Below, piece by piece: positions 31,687 to 42,400 of a DNA stretch of 64,000 nt. The notes beneath the pieces are model-generated. The model saw nothing but the letters and a program-made list of their open reading frames with translations, was not told the DNA's origin and searched no databases. Positions within the stretch are counted from its first letter, which is position 1; the number at the start of each line of letters is the position of its first letter. Location of the stretch: positions 2,315,001 to 2,379,000 of the forward strand of contig NZ_CP121634.1 of the NCBI RefSeq assembly GCF_029714945.1. Reading direction: 5' to 3'. This DNA comes from Bradyrhizobium sp. CIAT3101. Its GTDB lineage: Bacteria; Pseudomonadota; Alphaproteobacteria; Rhizobiales; Xanthobacteraceae. A program made the translations under genes and the position numbers.

Positions 31687-32526
31687 TCACACCTTCCCCG
31701 CGAACTCCGTCGGCGTCCGCCCGGTCACCTGGCGGAACGCTGCCGAAAAAGCCGGCACGCTGGCATAGCCGAGCTGGGTGGCGAGCTGCTTTACCGATAC
31801 GTTGGCATCCGTCGATAGCCGTTGAATCGCCGCCGCAATCCTGGCGCGCTGGCACCAGCTCTTGAAGCTCAGTTGCGTCTCCGCGGAGAACAGCCGCGAC
31901 AGCGTGCGCGCGGACGTTCCGACTTCGCGTGCCAGCGTGTCGATGTCGTGCAGGCCCGTCGGATCGTCGAGCACGATCATCGCGGCGCGCCGGCAGCGCG
32001 GCTCATGCGGCAACGGCACGAAGGTCGCGGAATCCCCGGCCTGGTGCAATTCCAGCATCACCAGGCGCACCAGCAGCTCGGTGCGCTCCTCGGTGTTGCG
32101 CGTATCGAACAACGCGAGGATCGCCTGGTTGAGCAGCGGCGACACCCGCACCACGAATTCCCTCGTCAGTCCTTCGTAGCGTTGCTCGCGCTTAAGCCAG
32201 GCAAGGTCGAAATACAGCGTGCGCATCTCGATGTCAGCGAGCAGGTCGATGGCATGCTGGAGCCCGGCCGGCACCCAGACCGCGCGGTCCGGCGGTACCA
32301 GCCAGCGTCCCCCGGGCGTGTTCACCTGCATCGTGCCCTTGGCCGCATAGATCAGCTGCGACTCGCGGTGCATGTGCAGATCGATCCGCATGCCCTTGGG
32401 ATAGTCGCGCGCGACCAGGTGCACGCCCGCGGTGGAGCGGTGGTTGCCCTGGACTTCCCGCAGGATTGGCGTTTCCAAAATTGGCGTTTCCAAGATTGGC
32501 GTCTCCAAGACAGTCATTGGCAGCAT
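31687..32526 (-). CDS. AraC family transcriptional regulator with N-terminal cupin
   Basis: 279 residues. A cupin-type sensing domain (about 25-130, LHMHRESQLIYAAKGTMQVNTPGG) is followed by a C-terminal AraC DNA-binding domain (about 185-275, two helix-turn-helix units ending QLGYASVPAFSAAFRQVTGRTPTEF). The N-terminus carries three copies of ETPIL encoded by 15-bp DNA repeats, so its length may vary between strains. An ATG at 32517 is an alternative start. It is divergent from an MFS exporter 51 bases away, the usual layout for a regulator of its neighbour. Confidence 0.92.
   Translation of the reverse strand: MLPMTVLETPILETPILETPILREVQGNHRSTAGVHLVARDYPKGMRIDLHMHRESQLIYAAKGTMQVNTPGGRWLVPPDRAVWVPAGLQHAIDLLADIEMRTLYFDLAWLKREQRYEGLTREFVVRVSPLLNQAILALFDTRNTEERTELLVRLVMLELHQAGDSATFVPLPHEPRCRRAAMIVLDDPTGLHDIDTLAREVGTSARTLSRLFSAETQLSFKSWCQRARIAAAIQRLSTDANVSVKQLATQLGYASVPAFSAAFRQVTGRTPTEFAGKV
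32465..32509. repeat. 15-bp minisatellite inside the AraC gene
   Basis: Three tandem 15-base units, ATTGGCGTTTCCAAA, ATTGGCGTTTCCAAG and ATTGGCGTCTCCAAG, encode a repeated ETPIL pentapeptide on the reverse strand. Because 15 is a multiple of 3, copy-number change keeps the reading frame. Confidence 0.85.
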
Positions 32527-32577
32527 CCCGTCATAGCTCCGACATATAACTCATTTCGGAGCAGGAGAGGATTCCGA

Positions 32578-33750
32578 ATGAACAGCCCCAGCCGGGTCAT
32601 CAGTTTCGTCAACGCCGGTCATTTCATCGATCATTATGCGATGCTGATCTTCGCCGCCGCCGTGATCATCATGGGGCCGGCGCTCGGCATGGCCTATTCG
32701 GAACTGCTTCCCTATGCGACCCCCGGTTTCATCGCCTTCGGCGCCGGCTCGCTGCTGACAGGCTGGCTCGGGGACCGCTGGAGCCGCCGCCACATGATGT
32801 TGATCTTCTTCATCGGCATCGGCGCTTCCATGATCTCGGTCGGCTTTGTGCAGACCCCCGTGCAACTCGGCGCCGCGCTGCTCGCGATCGGCATCTTCGC
32901 CTCGATCTATCATCCCGTCGGCACCGCGATGATCGTGTCCTATGCCGAGCGGCTCGGCCGCGAGATGGGCATCAACGGCGTCTGGGGCAATCTCGGCGTC
33001 GCTTCGTCGGCGCTGGTCACCGGCGTGATCGGCCAGTATCTCGGCTGGCGTTTCGCCTTCATCGTCCCCGGCATCGTCACCATCCTGATCGGCATCGCCT
33101 TTGCGATGCTGGTCGTGCATGAGGATCGCAAGGGGTCGAAGCAGGCGGCAGCCCAAGCCCGCGTCGCCAAGCAGGACATGTGGCGCGTGGTGCTGTCGCT
33201 GTTGATCGTCGTGATCGCGATCTCCACAACATTCAATGCCGTCACCGTCGCGCTGCCAAAACTGTTCGCGGAGCGGCTGGCGGATCTGACCAAGAGCCCG
33301 GCGCTGCTCGGCGTCATTGCGGCCTGCGTCTACGTGTTCGGTGCCATGACGCAGTACACGATCGGCCGTCTGCTGGATCGTTATTCGCTGAAGACGGTGG
33401 CCTTGCCGCTGTCCTTCATGCTGGCGCCGTTCCTCTATCTCGCAGCCAGCCTGTCCAATCTGCCGCTGATATTGGTGTCGATCGGCATCGTCATGGGCGC
33501 GTTCGGACAGGTCACGGTCAACGACGCCATGGTCGGCAAATACACATCCGAAGAGTGGCGCTCGCGCGCCTATGCCGTGCGCTATTTCATCGGCTTCACC
33601 GCGGCGGGCGCGTCGGTGGGCCTGGTCGCCTGGCTCTACGAGCAGGGTGGTTTCGTCACCATGCTGCACGCGTTTGCGGGCCTGTGCCTGCTGGCGATTG
33701 CGGCGGCGATCATCCTCCCGCGCGAGATCCGGACGCCGGTGGCGGCGTGA
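32578..33750 (+). CDS. MFS transporter
   Basis: 390 residues with 12 predicted helices. The loop 2-3 motif GWLGDRWSRRHMM at about 62-74 is the major-facilitator signature, and a long central cytoplasmic loop lies near residues 185-200. The general look (FIDHYAMLIF, HPVGTAMI) is that of the fosmidomycin-resistance-like branch, usually drug or metabolite exporters. A strong ribosome site (GGAGAGG) precedes the ATG at 32578. It is divergent from the AraC gene and probably controlled by it. Confidence 0.93.
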   Translation: MNSPSRVISFVNAGHFIDHYAMLIFAAAVIIMGPALGMAYSELLPYATPGFIAFGAGSLLTGWLGDRWSRRHMMLIFFIGIGASMISVGFVQTPVQLGAALLAIGIFASIYHPVGTAMIVSYAERLGREMGINGVWGNLGVASSALVTGVIGQYLGWRFAFIVPGIVTILIGIAFAMLVVHEDRKGSKQAAAQARVAKQDMWRVVLSLLIVVIAISTTFNAVTVALPKLFAERLADLTKSPALLGVIAACVYVFGAMTQYTIGRLLDRYSLKTVALPLSFMLAPFLYLAASLSNLPLILVSIGIVMGAFGQVTVNDAMVGKYTSEEWRSRAYAVRYFIGFTAAGASVGLVAWLYEQGGFVTMLHAFAGLCLLAIAAAIILPREIRTPVAA

Positions 33751-33759
33751 GGGGGCCTG

Positions 33760-34032
33760 CTACGCAAGCTCCCGCACCGCGTCCCGCGGCGCGGCGAGGC
33801 ATGATCTGACGCAGGCCTGTGCCAGCAGGTCGGTGGGGTCCAGCAATGCAGCGCCCAGATCGTTGTCGAGGGCGGCCAGCGCCAGCGGAATTTCCGTGCA
33901 GGCCATCGCGACGTGCGAACAGCCCCTGACGGCGAGCGCTTCTGCCTCCCGGCCAAGGATGCCCGCGGCTTCGTCCGTACGTCCTGCCTTGACGAGACGG
34001 ATCGCGCGCATCACCTCCCTGAAATTGCGTCA
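33760..34032 (-). pseudogene. C-terminal remnant of an aspartate/glutamate racemase family gene
   Basis: An 84-residue reading frame (33760-34014) keeps only the last third of an Asp/Glu racemase: VMRAIRLVKAGRTDEAA, then the hallmark ACTEIPLAL carrying one catalytic Cys. Homology extends a few codons further back to a stop at 34030-34032. The N-terminal half with the other catalytic Cys is missing, so a functional racemase is unlikely. A ribosome-like GGGAGG sits before the ATG, so some expression cannot be excluded. Confidence 0.6.
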
Positions 34033-34111
34033 GCGGCGGTCTCGTCCGCTGTTAAGGGAAGGCCGGACGTCCTTGACGATCCGAACGACGCAACTGACCC
34101 AGAGCAGACCT

Positions 34112-34597
34112 TCAGCGTTCGCGTTCCCAGGTCAGAGTGCCGACGACTTTCTTGCCGACATATACAGAGCTGACTTGTTCGGCCGTTCGGATGCTCAACC
34201 GGTCGCCCTCCAACTTGAAAAACCTCACCTGATCCTGCCCGGTGAGTAGCTCGTTGCCAGATATGTCGACCTTGGTCGTGAATTTGTCTCCGTCTATGAA
34301 GAATTTGCCGGAGTAGAGAAGCAATGACTTTAGCAGTGCCGCACTGTCGTCGTTGTTTGTTGCGGGCTTGCGGTTTGCTCCGACAATAATAAAGGCCGCG
34401 TATCCGTCCGACGTGAGAAGTGCCCTACCTTTCGGATTGGAACCAAATGGTTCGGTTGCGTCGCCACCGACAATTCGAATGGTCCATGAGGTCAGTTTCC
34501 AACTTCCGACCAGCAGTTTCGATGCATCGTCCGCGAACACAAGTCCAGACTGAAAATAGCAATGGAAGGCAACCAATAAGGCAACGAGACGCGCCAT
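34112..34597 (-). CDS. Exported lipocalin-like domain protein
   Basis: 161 residues from the ATG at 34597 (ribosome site GGGAGA). Signal peptide MARLVALLVAFHCYFQSGLVFA. The mature part has the lipocalin-like (PF13924-type) pattern LVGSWKLTSWTIR, then GFNPKGRALLTSDGYAAFIIV-like strands. Probably periplasmic ligand binding; the ligand is unknown. Its codon use is less GC-rich than its neighbours. It follows a 345-base gap after the cyclase-TPR gene. Confidence 0.85.
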   Translation of the reverse strand: MARLVALLVAFHCYFQSGLVFADDASKLLVGSWKLTSWTIRIVGGDATEPFGSNPKGRALLTSDGYAAFIIVGANRKPATNNDDSAALLKSLLLYSGKFFIDGDKFTTKVDISGNELLTGQDQVRFFKLEGDRLSIRTAEQVSSVYVGKKVVGTLTWERER

Positions 34598-34942
34598 GCT
34601 GTTCTCCCATGAGTGGCAAAGTCGGGCTTCGACAATGACCAAGATAGCTTGGGCGGCTTCATGGCCGCCATCAGTTCCGCGAGCGACATGCCAGCGAACC
34701 GCGCGTATTCGGATTGCGCGGCCGCATTGGTTGCGCGCGGCCGCTCCGGATTGTCGACAATTTCCGGCGCGAGTTCGGAAAGGCGCCTTCACCGATCTTT
34801 TCCCCCAGCGATCCCTGCATGCCCGTTCTCCGCCGTGCAGAGGAAACACCGCCGGCGGCGCAAAAGGAACCCCTCTCATCGCAGTGCCGGCGGACATTAT
34901 GATCGCCCTTCAACCAGAGAGCTTCGTCCACTCCGGTAGATA
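34598..34942. other. Gene-free region
   Basis: 345 bases between the cyclase-TPR gene and the lipocalin-like gene. Several short open frames exist on both strands, but none has a ribosome site, a family match or protein-like composition. I see no repeat, hairpin or promoter that stands out. Confidence 0.4.
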
Positions 34943-36733
34943 TCATCCCTCCGGTACGCCAGCGAGGCGCAAGCCTTCACAGAAGCGCTCGAGCCCAGCA
35001 CGGTAAATCGGATTGTCGCTTTGTTGAGCAGCCATGAAGCGACGAATGGTGAAACCAGAGTTGAGCGCAAGTCCTGTTCCTGCAGCGGTTCGCGCCTCAT
35101 CGAGCGCGCCGGTCAAGCCCAACGAAGCGGCGAGCGACACATGAGCAAGGGGAAAGTTGCGGTTCGCCTCAGTGCTTCGTCGTAGCCAACTCACGGCTTC
35201 GGCGTCCAAACCAAGCTGCAGCTTGGCCACGCCTACAAAACACGTCCATTGATAGGTTTCAACGTCGCGAGGGGACAGACGTAAAGCATCGCGTATATGG
35301 CCTTCGGTTTCGGCAGCGCGACCCGCACAGAATTTGGCGAGCCCAAGGGCAGCATGAGCGTTGGCCGCATTTGGATTCAGCGCCAGCGCATACTCGAATT
35401 CACGGATGCCTTGGTCGGCCCTGTTCGTAAAGATCTGGACGTAACCCCGAGCCAAGTGGGCCGAAGTACGGTTCGGCCTGATCGACAATGCCTTGTTCAC
35501 CATCGCCTCGGCCGCTGCAAACCGCGCAGGCCCATCATCCGTCGTAAAGCTGGTTGCAACTGCCGTATCAACACCTGCCAGGCCGATCATTGCTTCGACG
35601 TTGCGAGGATCGAGCACCAAAGAGCGCTCGAAGAAGCCACGCGCTTGTGTTACGCATTCAGGGCTAAACCCCTTCATCAACCAGGCCCGGCCCTGGAAGT
35701 ACAAGTCCATCGCATCGGGATGCAGCGTACGCTCGGCTCGTCGCGCCTCGGCCTCGATGAGCTGGACCCCTAATGTATTGGCGAGCCTCGATACGATTTC
35801 GTCCTGCATATCGAACAGGTCGACGACAGGCTTCTCGAAGCGCTCGGCCCAAAGATGCTGGCCGCTGTCAGCATCGATCAACTGCACGTTCATCCGAAGC
35901 CGCTTGCCGCTGCGTTGTACTGAGCCTTCGAGCACGTAGCGAACGTTCAATTCGCGGCCGACCTGTCGCACATCGACTGCTCTACCCTTGTATGAGACGG
36001 CGCTGGTCCCTGCGATAACAAATGAACCGCTGATGCGTGACAAGTCTGTAGTCACACTCTCGGTGACACCGTCGACGAAATAGTCCTGCTCACGATCACC
36101 ACTTAGATTGACGAACGGCAGTACAACGATGGAAAGACGAGGCGGCGACAGCGGGCCTGGCCTCGCGCCCTCAACCTGGGTCGTCGGACCGGGTCTTGCC
36201 TGGACAACTGCATAGACCCGGACCGCGCTGCGGATGTTCTTGAGATTTTTCTCGCCTAGATCAATGAACTCGGCGCTGACCTTGCCGCGCACATGGTCGT
36301 ATGCAGAAGACGAGATGCAGATGCCGCCGGGCTCTGCGATACTCTCGAGCCGTGCCGCAATGTTTACACCGTCGCCGAAAATGTCATGCGGCTCGACAAT
36401 CACGTCGCCGACATTGATGCCAACACGAAAAGCAATACGGCTGTTTTCCGACTCAGCGCCTGTAAGCTCCTTGACGCGGGTCTGGAACTGTACGGCAGCC
36501 CGAACCGCCTCGACCGCGCTTGGAAACTCTGCCAGGAACCCGTCGCCGGTGTTTTTGACGATGCGACCACCGTGCTCGGAGACCGCGGGCATGATCCCGT
36601 CCGCGAGGAGCGCCGTCAGTCTGGTATGCGTGGCCTCTTCGTTTTGGTGCATGAGCCGCGAATAGCCAGCGACATCGGCGGCCAATATCGCCGACAACCT
36701 GCGCTCGATCCGGGCTGGGCGGTCTTGAACCAT
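34943..36733 (-). CDS. Class III cyclase with TolB-like and TPR domains
   Basis: 596 residues. An N-terminal class III cyclase domain (about 10-175) has the metal Asp residues in LAADVAGYSRLM and KNTGDGFLAEF, and the full DGVNIAARLE motif, so it should be active. A TolB-like segment (about 205-335, IVVLPFVNLSGDREQDYFVDGVTESVTTDLSRI) follows, then TPR repeats to the end. This arrangement is common and amplified in rhizobia; products may be cAMP or cGMP and the TPR part probably binds partners. No membrane helix is obvious. The ribosome site is GAGGA. Confidence 0.93.
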   Translation of the reverse strand: MVQDRPARIERRLSAILAADVAGYSRLMHQNEEATHTRLTALLADGIMPAVSEHGGRIVKNTGDGFLAEFPSAVEAVRAAVQFQTRVKELTGAESENSRIAFRVGINVGDVIVEPHDIFGDGVNIAARLESIAEPGGICISSSAYDHVRGKVSAEFIDLGEKNLKNIRSAVRVYAVVQARPGPTTQVEGARPGPLSPPRLSIVVLPFVNLSGDREQDYFVDGVTESVTTDLSRISGSFVIAGTSAVSYKGRAVDVRQVGRELNVRYVLEGSVQRSGKRLRMNVQLIDADSGQHLWAERFEKPVVDLFDMQDEIVSRLANTLGVQLIEAEARRAERTLHPDAMDLYFQGRAWLMKGFSPECVTQARGFFERSLVLDPRNVEAMIGLAGVDTAVATSFTTDDGPARFAAAEAMVNKALSIRPNRTSAHLARGYVQIFTNRADQGIREFEYALALNPNAANAHAALGLAKFCAGRAAETEGHIRDALRLSPRDVETYQWTCFVGVAKLQLGLDAEAVSWLRRSTEANRNFPLAHVSLAASLGLTGALDEARTAAGTGLALNSGFTIRRFMAAQQSDNPIYRAGLERFCEGLRLAGVPEG

Positions 36734-37018
36734 GGCACTGGTCCTCGCAAGGCCGAGTTATACGATAGAGCTACTCGGATGCCTACTTGGCCGATGTCTC
36801 TTTTTGGCCCTGCGCGTCATTTGCTGGGCTGGCAAGGGTGTCTATCGGGAGCGAAGCGGACTCCTCGATTTTGTTGGCAGCGGCGCTGCGGTGCATCGTC
36901 GTTTCGCTAATCCCGTCTTCGCCCCTTCGAGTAGCGGGAACCCCGTCCACCTTCCGCGGGTTCTATCCCCTGTGGTCTCGACACTTCGCCGGGACCCCAA
37001 ACGGGGGAAGACGCCTGC

Positions 37019-39286
37019 ATGCAGTGGAGCCTGCTCCGACCGGTCGGCCTTGTCCCCGCGGCGCTTGTCCTCACCACCATGGCGGCCAGCGCCGAGGGCG
37101 GCAAATCGGCGGGGCCCTCCGAATTCCTGCTGGTGACGCAGATCGTGCTGCTGATTGCCGTGGGTCGCGGTCTCGGCGAGCTCATGCAGCGCATCGGCCA
37201 GCCCTCGGTGATCGGCGAATTGCTCGCCGGCATCATCCTCGGGCCATCGTTGTTCGGCTGGATCTGGCCGGAGGCGCAAGCCGCGATCTTCCCCAAGACG
37301 CCGGAGCAGAAGGCGATGCTCGACGGCATCGCGCAAGTCGGCATTCTGCTGCTGCTGTTGCTGACGGGCATGGAGACCGATCTCAAGCTGGTCAGGAAGG
37401 TCGGCAAGGCCGCGATCGCGATCTCGATTGCCGGGATCCTCGTGCCCTTTGCCTGCGGCTTTGCGCTCGGTGCGTTCCTGCCGGATGCGCTGCTGCCGAA
37501 GCCCGAGCAGCGCCTGGTCGCCTCGCTGTTCATGGGCACGGCGCTGTCGATCTCCTCCGTGAAGATCGTCGCCGTGGTGGTGCGCGAGATGAGCTTCATG
37601 CGCCGCAATGTCGGCCAGATCATCGTCGCGACCGCCGTGATCGACGACACCATCGGCTGGATCATCATCGCCGTCATCTTCAGTCTGGCCTCGCAGGGCA
37701 CGTTGGACGTCGCCTCGGTGGCGAAGGCGGTGCTGGGGACGCTCGCGTTCCTCGCCGTCTCCTTCACCATCGGCCGCCGGCTGGTGTTTCACCTGATCCG
37801 CTGGGCCAACGACAATCTCGTCAGCGCGGCGGCGGTCATCACGGTGATCCTGTTGTTGATGGGCGTGATGGCGCTGATCACGCACGCGATCGGCGTCCAC
37901 ACCGTGCTCGGCGCATTCGTCGCCGGCATCCTGGTCGGGGAGTCGCCGATCCTGACGCGGCAGATCGATGAGCGCCTGCGCGGGCTGATCTCCAGCTTCT
38001 TCATGCCGGTGTTCTTCGGCCTCGCCGGCCTCAGCGCCGACCTGTCGGTGCTGCGCGATCCCTACCTTTTGATGCTCACCGGCCTCCTGGTCGTGATCGC
38101 CAGTGTCGGCAAGTTCGGCGGCGCCTTTGTCGGCGGCACCGTCGGCGGGTTGAGCACGCGGGAGTCGCTGGCGCTCGCGAGCGGGATGAATGCGCGCGGC
38201 TCGACCGAGGTCATCATCGCGACCATCGGTCTGTCGATCGGCGTGCTCAGCCAGAACCTGTTCACGATGATCGTGACGATGGCGATCGTGACCACGATGG
38301 CGATGCCGCCGATGCTGCGCGCGGCGCTCGCCAGGCTGCCGATGAACAAGGACGAGAAGGACCGGCTCGAGCGGGAAGAGTTCGAGAAGCGCGGCTTCGT
38401 TGCCAATCTCGAACGCCCTTTGCTTGCCGTTGACGAGAGCGTCAACGCCACCTTCGCATCACACATCATCGGCCTGATCGCCGGCATGCGTGGCCTGCCG
38501 ATTACCGTGCTGCATATCGGTAAACGCGCCAAGGACCAGGAAAAGATCCGCGACGAAGAGGAGAGCCACGAAGCCGTCGTGAAGAAGGCGGCCGAAACGG
38601 TGTCCGCCCATGGCGACGGCGATGCCGGCAGTGTCGATGTCGTGACCCGTTCGCGGCGCGCCGAGCTCGGCGAGACGATTGCGGATGAGGCGCGCAAGGG
38701 TTTTGATCTTCTCGTCGTCGGTGTCGACAAGGTCGCCGCGAGCAAGGACCGCTTCGACCGCAAGATCGAGGACATCGCCGCAAAATTCGAGGGGCCGCTC
38801 GCGATCGCAGCAGCCAAGGGCAAGCATTTGAAGCAGCCGATGCCCGAAGGACTCAACATCCTCGTCCCGGTCTCCGGCAGCAGCGTCTCAAGGCGCGGCG
38901 CCGAGGTCGCGGTCGCATTGACGCAGGCCGGATCAGGCTCGATGCGGGTGATCTATGTCGCGACGACTCGGGACAAGGGCGCGCAACGCGGTGCGTCTCG
39001 CGGTCTCGGCCAGGAGGCGGGTATCCTGAAGGACGCGAGCGATCTCGCCGCCCGCTACGATGTCGACATCACGACCACGCTGCGCGTGAACCGGGCGCCG
39101 GAGGCGGCGATCCTGCGCGAGATCGACACCACCGACGTCGATCTCGTCGTCATGGGCGTCGACCGAATTCAGGCCGATCATCTCTCCTTCGGCGGCGTCG
39201 CCGACGCCGTGCTGCGGCAGTCGAAGGTCTCGGTGCTTCTGGTGTCGAGCGGCGAGGCGCGCCGGGCGCCAGGCGAGAAAGATTAG
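37019..39286 (+). CDS. CPA2-type cation:proton antiporter with universal-stress domains
   Basis: 755 residues. An N-terminal membrane domain with about 12-13 helices (about 30-430) has the Na+/H+ exchanger features GELLAGIILGPSLFG and VIDDTIGWIIIAVIF, the latter holding the conserved acidic pair. A cytoplasmic part with two universal-stress-protein-like units follows (about 450-600 and 610-750; VMGVDRIQADHLSFGGVADAVLRQSKVSVLLV). It likely exchanges K+ or Na+ for H+. The ribosome site GGGGGAAG precedes the ATG at 37019. Confidence 0.93.
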   Translation: MQWSLLRPVGLVPAALVLTTMAASAEGGKSAGPSEFLLVTQIVLLIAVGRGLGELMQRIGQPSVIGELLAGIILGPSLFGWIWPEAQAAIFPKTPEQKAMLDGIAQVGILLLLLLTGMETDLKLVRKVGKAAIAISIAGILVPFACGFALGAFLPDALLPKPEQRLVASLFMGTALSISSVKIVAVVVREMSFMRRNVGQIIVATAVIDDTIGWIIIAVIFSLASQGTLDVASVAKAVLGTLAFLAVSFTIGRRLVFHLIRWANDNLVSAAAVITVILLLMGVMALITHAIGVHTVLGAFVAGILVGESPILTRQIDERLRGLISSFFMPVFFGLAGLSADLSVLRDPYLLMLTGLLVVIASVGKFGGAFVGGTVGGLSTRESLALASGMNARGSTEVIIATIGLSIGVLSQNLFTMIVTMAIVTTMAMPPMLRAALARLPMNKDEKDRLEREEFEKRGFVANLERPLLAVDESVNATFASHIIGLIAGMRGLPITVLHIGKRAKDQEKIRDEEESHEAVVKKAAETVSAHGDGDAGSVDVVTRSRRAELGETIADEARKGFDLLVVGVDKVAASKDRFDRKIEDIAAKFEGPLAIAAAKGKHLKQPMPEGLNILVPVSGSSVSRRGAEVAVALTQAGSGSMRVIYVATTRDKGAQRGASRGLGQEAGILKDASDLAARYDVDITTTLRVNRAPEAAILREIDTTDVDLVVMGVDRIQADHLSFGGVADAVLRQSKVSVLLVSSGEARRAPGEKD

Positions 39287-39466
39287 CTGCGCCTGCAATG
39301 ACGGAGGGGAGGGGCAACGCAGGTCACCCGCACCGCCGACGATGCCACTATGCCGGTGTTTTGCCCGACGGAGCAAGTAATTTCGGTGATACCGAATTGT
39401 CTCGCGCCGTTTCAACCCCATCCCTACTGTGCATGGGGTTGTTTTCGCGTTGTCGTCGAAGCCGCC

Positions 39467-42400
39467 CTAGGACTTCACCTTCGCCGCCGGCTGCGCCTTC
39501 GGCGCTTTCCGCGACCCGAGCCAGTTCTCGAAGCGCTGCACCACCACGAAGAAGGTCGGCACGAACAGCACCGCGAGGCAGGTCGAGGCCAGCATGCCCG
39601 AGAACGCCGTGATGCCGATCGATTTGCGAGCGCTGGCGCCGGCGCCGGTCGCGATCACCAGCGGTACCATGCCGAGGATGAAGGCAAACGACGTCATCAG
39701 GATCGGGCGGAAGCGGGCGCGCGCCGCCTCGATCGCGGATTCCAGTACCGGCTTGCCGTCGCGGCCGTGCAGTTCGAGCCCGACCTCGACGATCAGGATC
39801 GCGTTCTTGGCCGACAGCGCGATCAGGAGGATCAGGCCGATCTGGCAATACAGGTTGTTGTCGATGTTCAGGCCGTTGAGGACCAGCATCGGCCCGATCA
39901 GCGACAGCGGCACCGCGAGGATCACCGAGATCGGCGAGTACCAGCTCTCGTACTGGCCGGCGAGCACGAGATAGACCAGCAGCATGGCGAGCCCGAACAC
40001 CCAGTAGATTTGGTTACCGACCGCCTTCTCCTGATAGGACATCGCCGTCCATTCAAAGCCGGTGCCCGGCGGGAGCGTCTTGTCGCCGATCTCTTCCATC
40101 AGCTTCAGCGACTGGCCGGATGAATAACCCTGCGCCGGCAGGCCGACGATGGTCGAGGACGGATAGAGATTGTAGAGGCTGATCAGCGACGGTCCCGTGA
40201 CCGGCGTGATGGTGGCGACCGTGCCGATCGGGATCATGTCGCCGTTCTGGTTGCGCACCTGCATGTTGGCGATGTCGCGCTCGGTGACGCGGAACGCCGG
40301 ATCGGCCTGCGTGTAGACCTGGAACACGCGGCCGAACTTGTTGAACTGGTTGACGTAGGACGAGCCCAGATAGGTCGACAGCGCCGCGAACACCGCGTCC
40401 GTGGTTACGTGCAAGGTCTGCGTCTTGACGCGATCGATCTCGACGTTGAATTGCGGCACCGCCGAGCGGAACGAGGAGGAGACGCGCTGCAGCGCGCTCT
40501 GGCTCTGGGCGTTACTGACCATCGCGCCGGTGATGGCCTGCAGCTTGGCGAAATCGCTGTTGCCGTCGCGCAGCTCGACCTGCATCGAGAAGCCGGCGGC
40601 GTTGCCGATGCCTTGAATGGGCGGCGGCGGCAGCACCAGCGTACGCGCCTCCATGATGGTCCCAACCTTGTCGTTCAGGCCGTAGACCAGCGAGCGCAAA
40701 TCCTCACCGGGGCCTTTGCGTGCATCCCAGTCCTTCAGGATGATGTAGGCGACGCCGGCATTGGCAAGGCTCGCGCTGCTGTCGAGCGCGGAGATGCCGG
40801 CAATGGTGATCACCTGGGCGACGCCCGGCGTGTCCTTGATGATATCGGCGGCCCGGTCGAGCACCTTCTGGGTTCGCTCCAGCGAGGCGCCGTCCGGCAG
40901 CTGCACGGCGGCAATCAGATAGCCCTGGTCCTCGATCGGAAGGAAGCCGGTCGGCACCCGCGACAGGCCGTAGCCGCCGATCCCGATCAGGACCAATGCG
41001 ACCGCCACCGACGCCGTGGCATGTCCGACCAGGAAGGCGATCAGTCGGGTGTAGCCTCGTTCGACGCGGTCGTAGACGGCGTTGAAGCCGCGGTAGAAGA
41101 AATTGCGCTGCTCCGGCGGCACCGCCGGCCGTAGCCAGAGCGCGCATTGCGTCGGCTTCAGCGTCGCCGCGTTGATGGCAGACAAAAGCGCGGTCGCCGC
41201 GATCACCAGCGCGAATTGCGAATAGATGCGTCCCGTGAGGCCGGCGAGGAACGAGGCCGGCAGGAACACCGAGATCAGCACCAGCGTGATGCCGACGATC
41301 GGCGCGAACAGCTGGTCCATCGCCTTGATCGCGGCGTCGTGGCCGTTCATGCCCTGCTCGATATTGTGGGCCGCACCTTCCACCACGACGATGGCGTCGT
41401 CGACGACGATGCCGATCGCGAGAACGATCGCAAACAGCGTCGACATGTTGATGGTGAAGCCGAGCGCCGCCATCGCCGCGAAGGCGCCGATGATGGTCAC
41501 CGGCACGGTCGTCGCCGGCACCAGCATCGCGCGCCAGTCCTGCAGGAACACGAGGATGACGACCAGCACCAGCAGGCCGGCCTCGATCAGCGTCATGTAA
41601 ACCTCGTGCACCGAGGCGTTGACGAACTTGGTGGTATCGAACGGCGTGTCGTATTTGATGCCTTCCGGGAAGCGCTTGGCGAGCTCCGTCATCTTCCTCT
41701 CGACGGCCTGCTCGACCTCGAGCGCGTTGGCGCCGGGCGACTGGAACACGCCGATGCCGGTGGCGGGCTGCTTGTTGAGCGAGAAGATCTGGCTGTAGGT
41801 CTGCGCACCCAGTTCGACCCAGCCGACGTCGCGCACGCGCGTGACGTCGCCGCTCGTGCCGGTCTTGACGATGATGTTCTCGAACTGCGTGGTGTCGTCG
41901 AGCCTTCCGTTGACATTGAGCGTGTATTGGAACGCCTGTCCCGGCGGCGTCGGCGGTGCGCCGACCTGGCCGGCCGAGACCTGCTGGCTCTGCTGCTGGA
42001 TCGCCTGGATCACGTCCTGCGGCACCAATGCGCGCGCCTGCAACTTGTTCGGATCGAGCCAGATCCGCATCGAATACTGGCCGGCGCCGAACACGGTGAC
42101 GTTGCCGACGCCGGGCAAACGTGACAGCTCGTCGCGCAGATTGATGGTGGCGTAGTTGCTCAGGTAAAGGCTGTCGAACCGGGAGTCCGGCGAGGTCAGC
42201 GTCACGAACAGCAGGATCGAGGTCGACTTCTTCTGGACGGTGACGCCCTGGTTCTGCACGGACGACGGCAGTTGCGACAGCGCGCTGGAGACGCGGTTCT
42301 GCACCAGCACCTGCGCGAAGTTGAGGTCGGTGCCGATCTTGAAGGTCACCGTCAGCGTATAGGTGCCGTCGGAGCCGCTGTAGGACTGCATGTAGAGCAT

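Noticed and set aside
36938..36960. Possible second EcfG promoter before the antiporter gene
   Set aside because: GGAAC is present, but at 16-17 bases the -10 position does not read CGTT.
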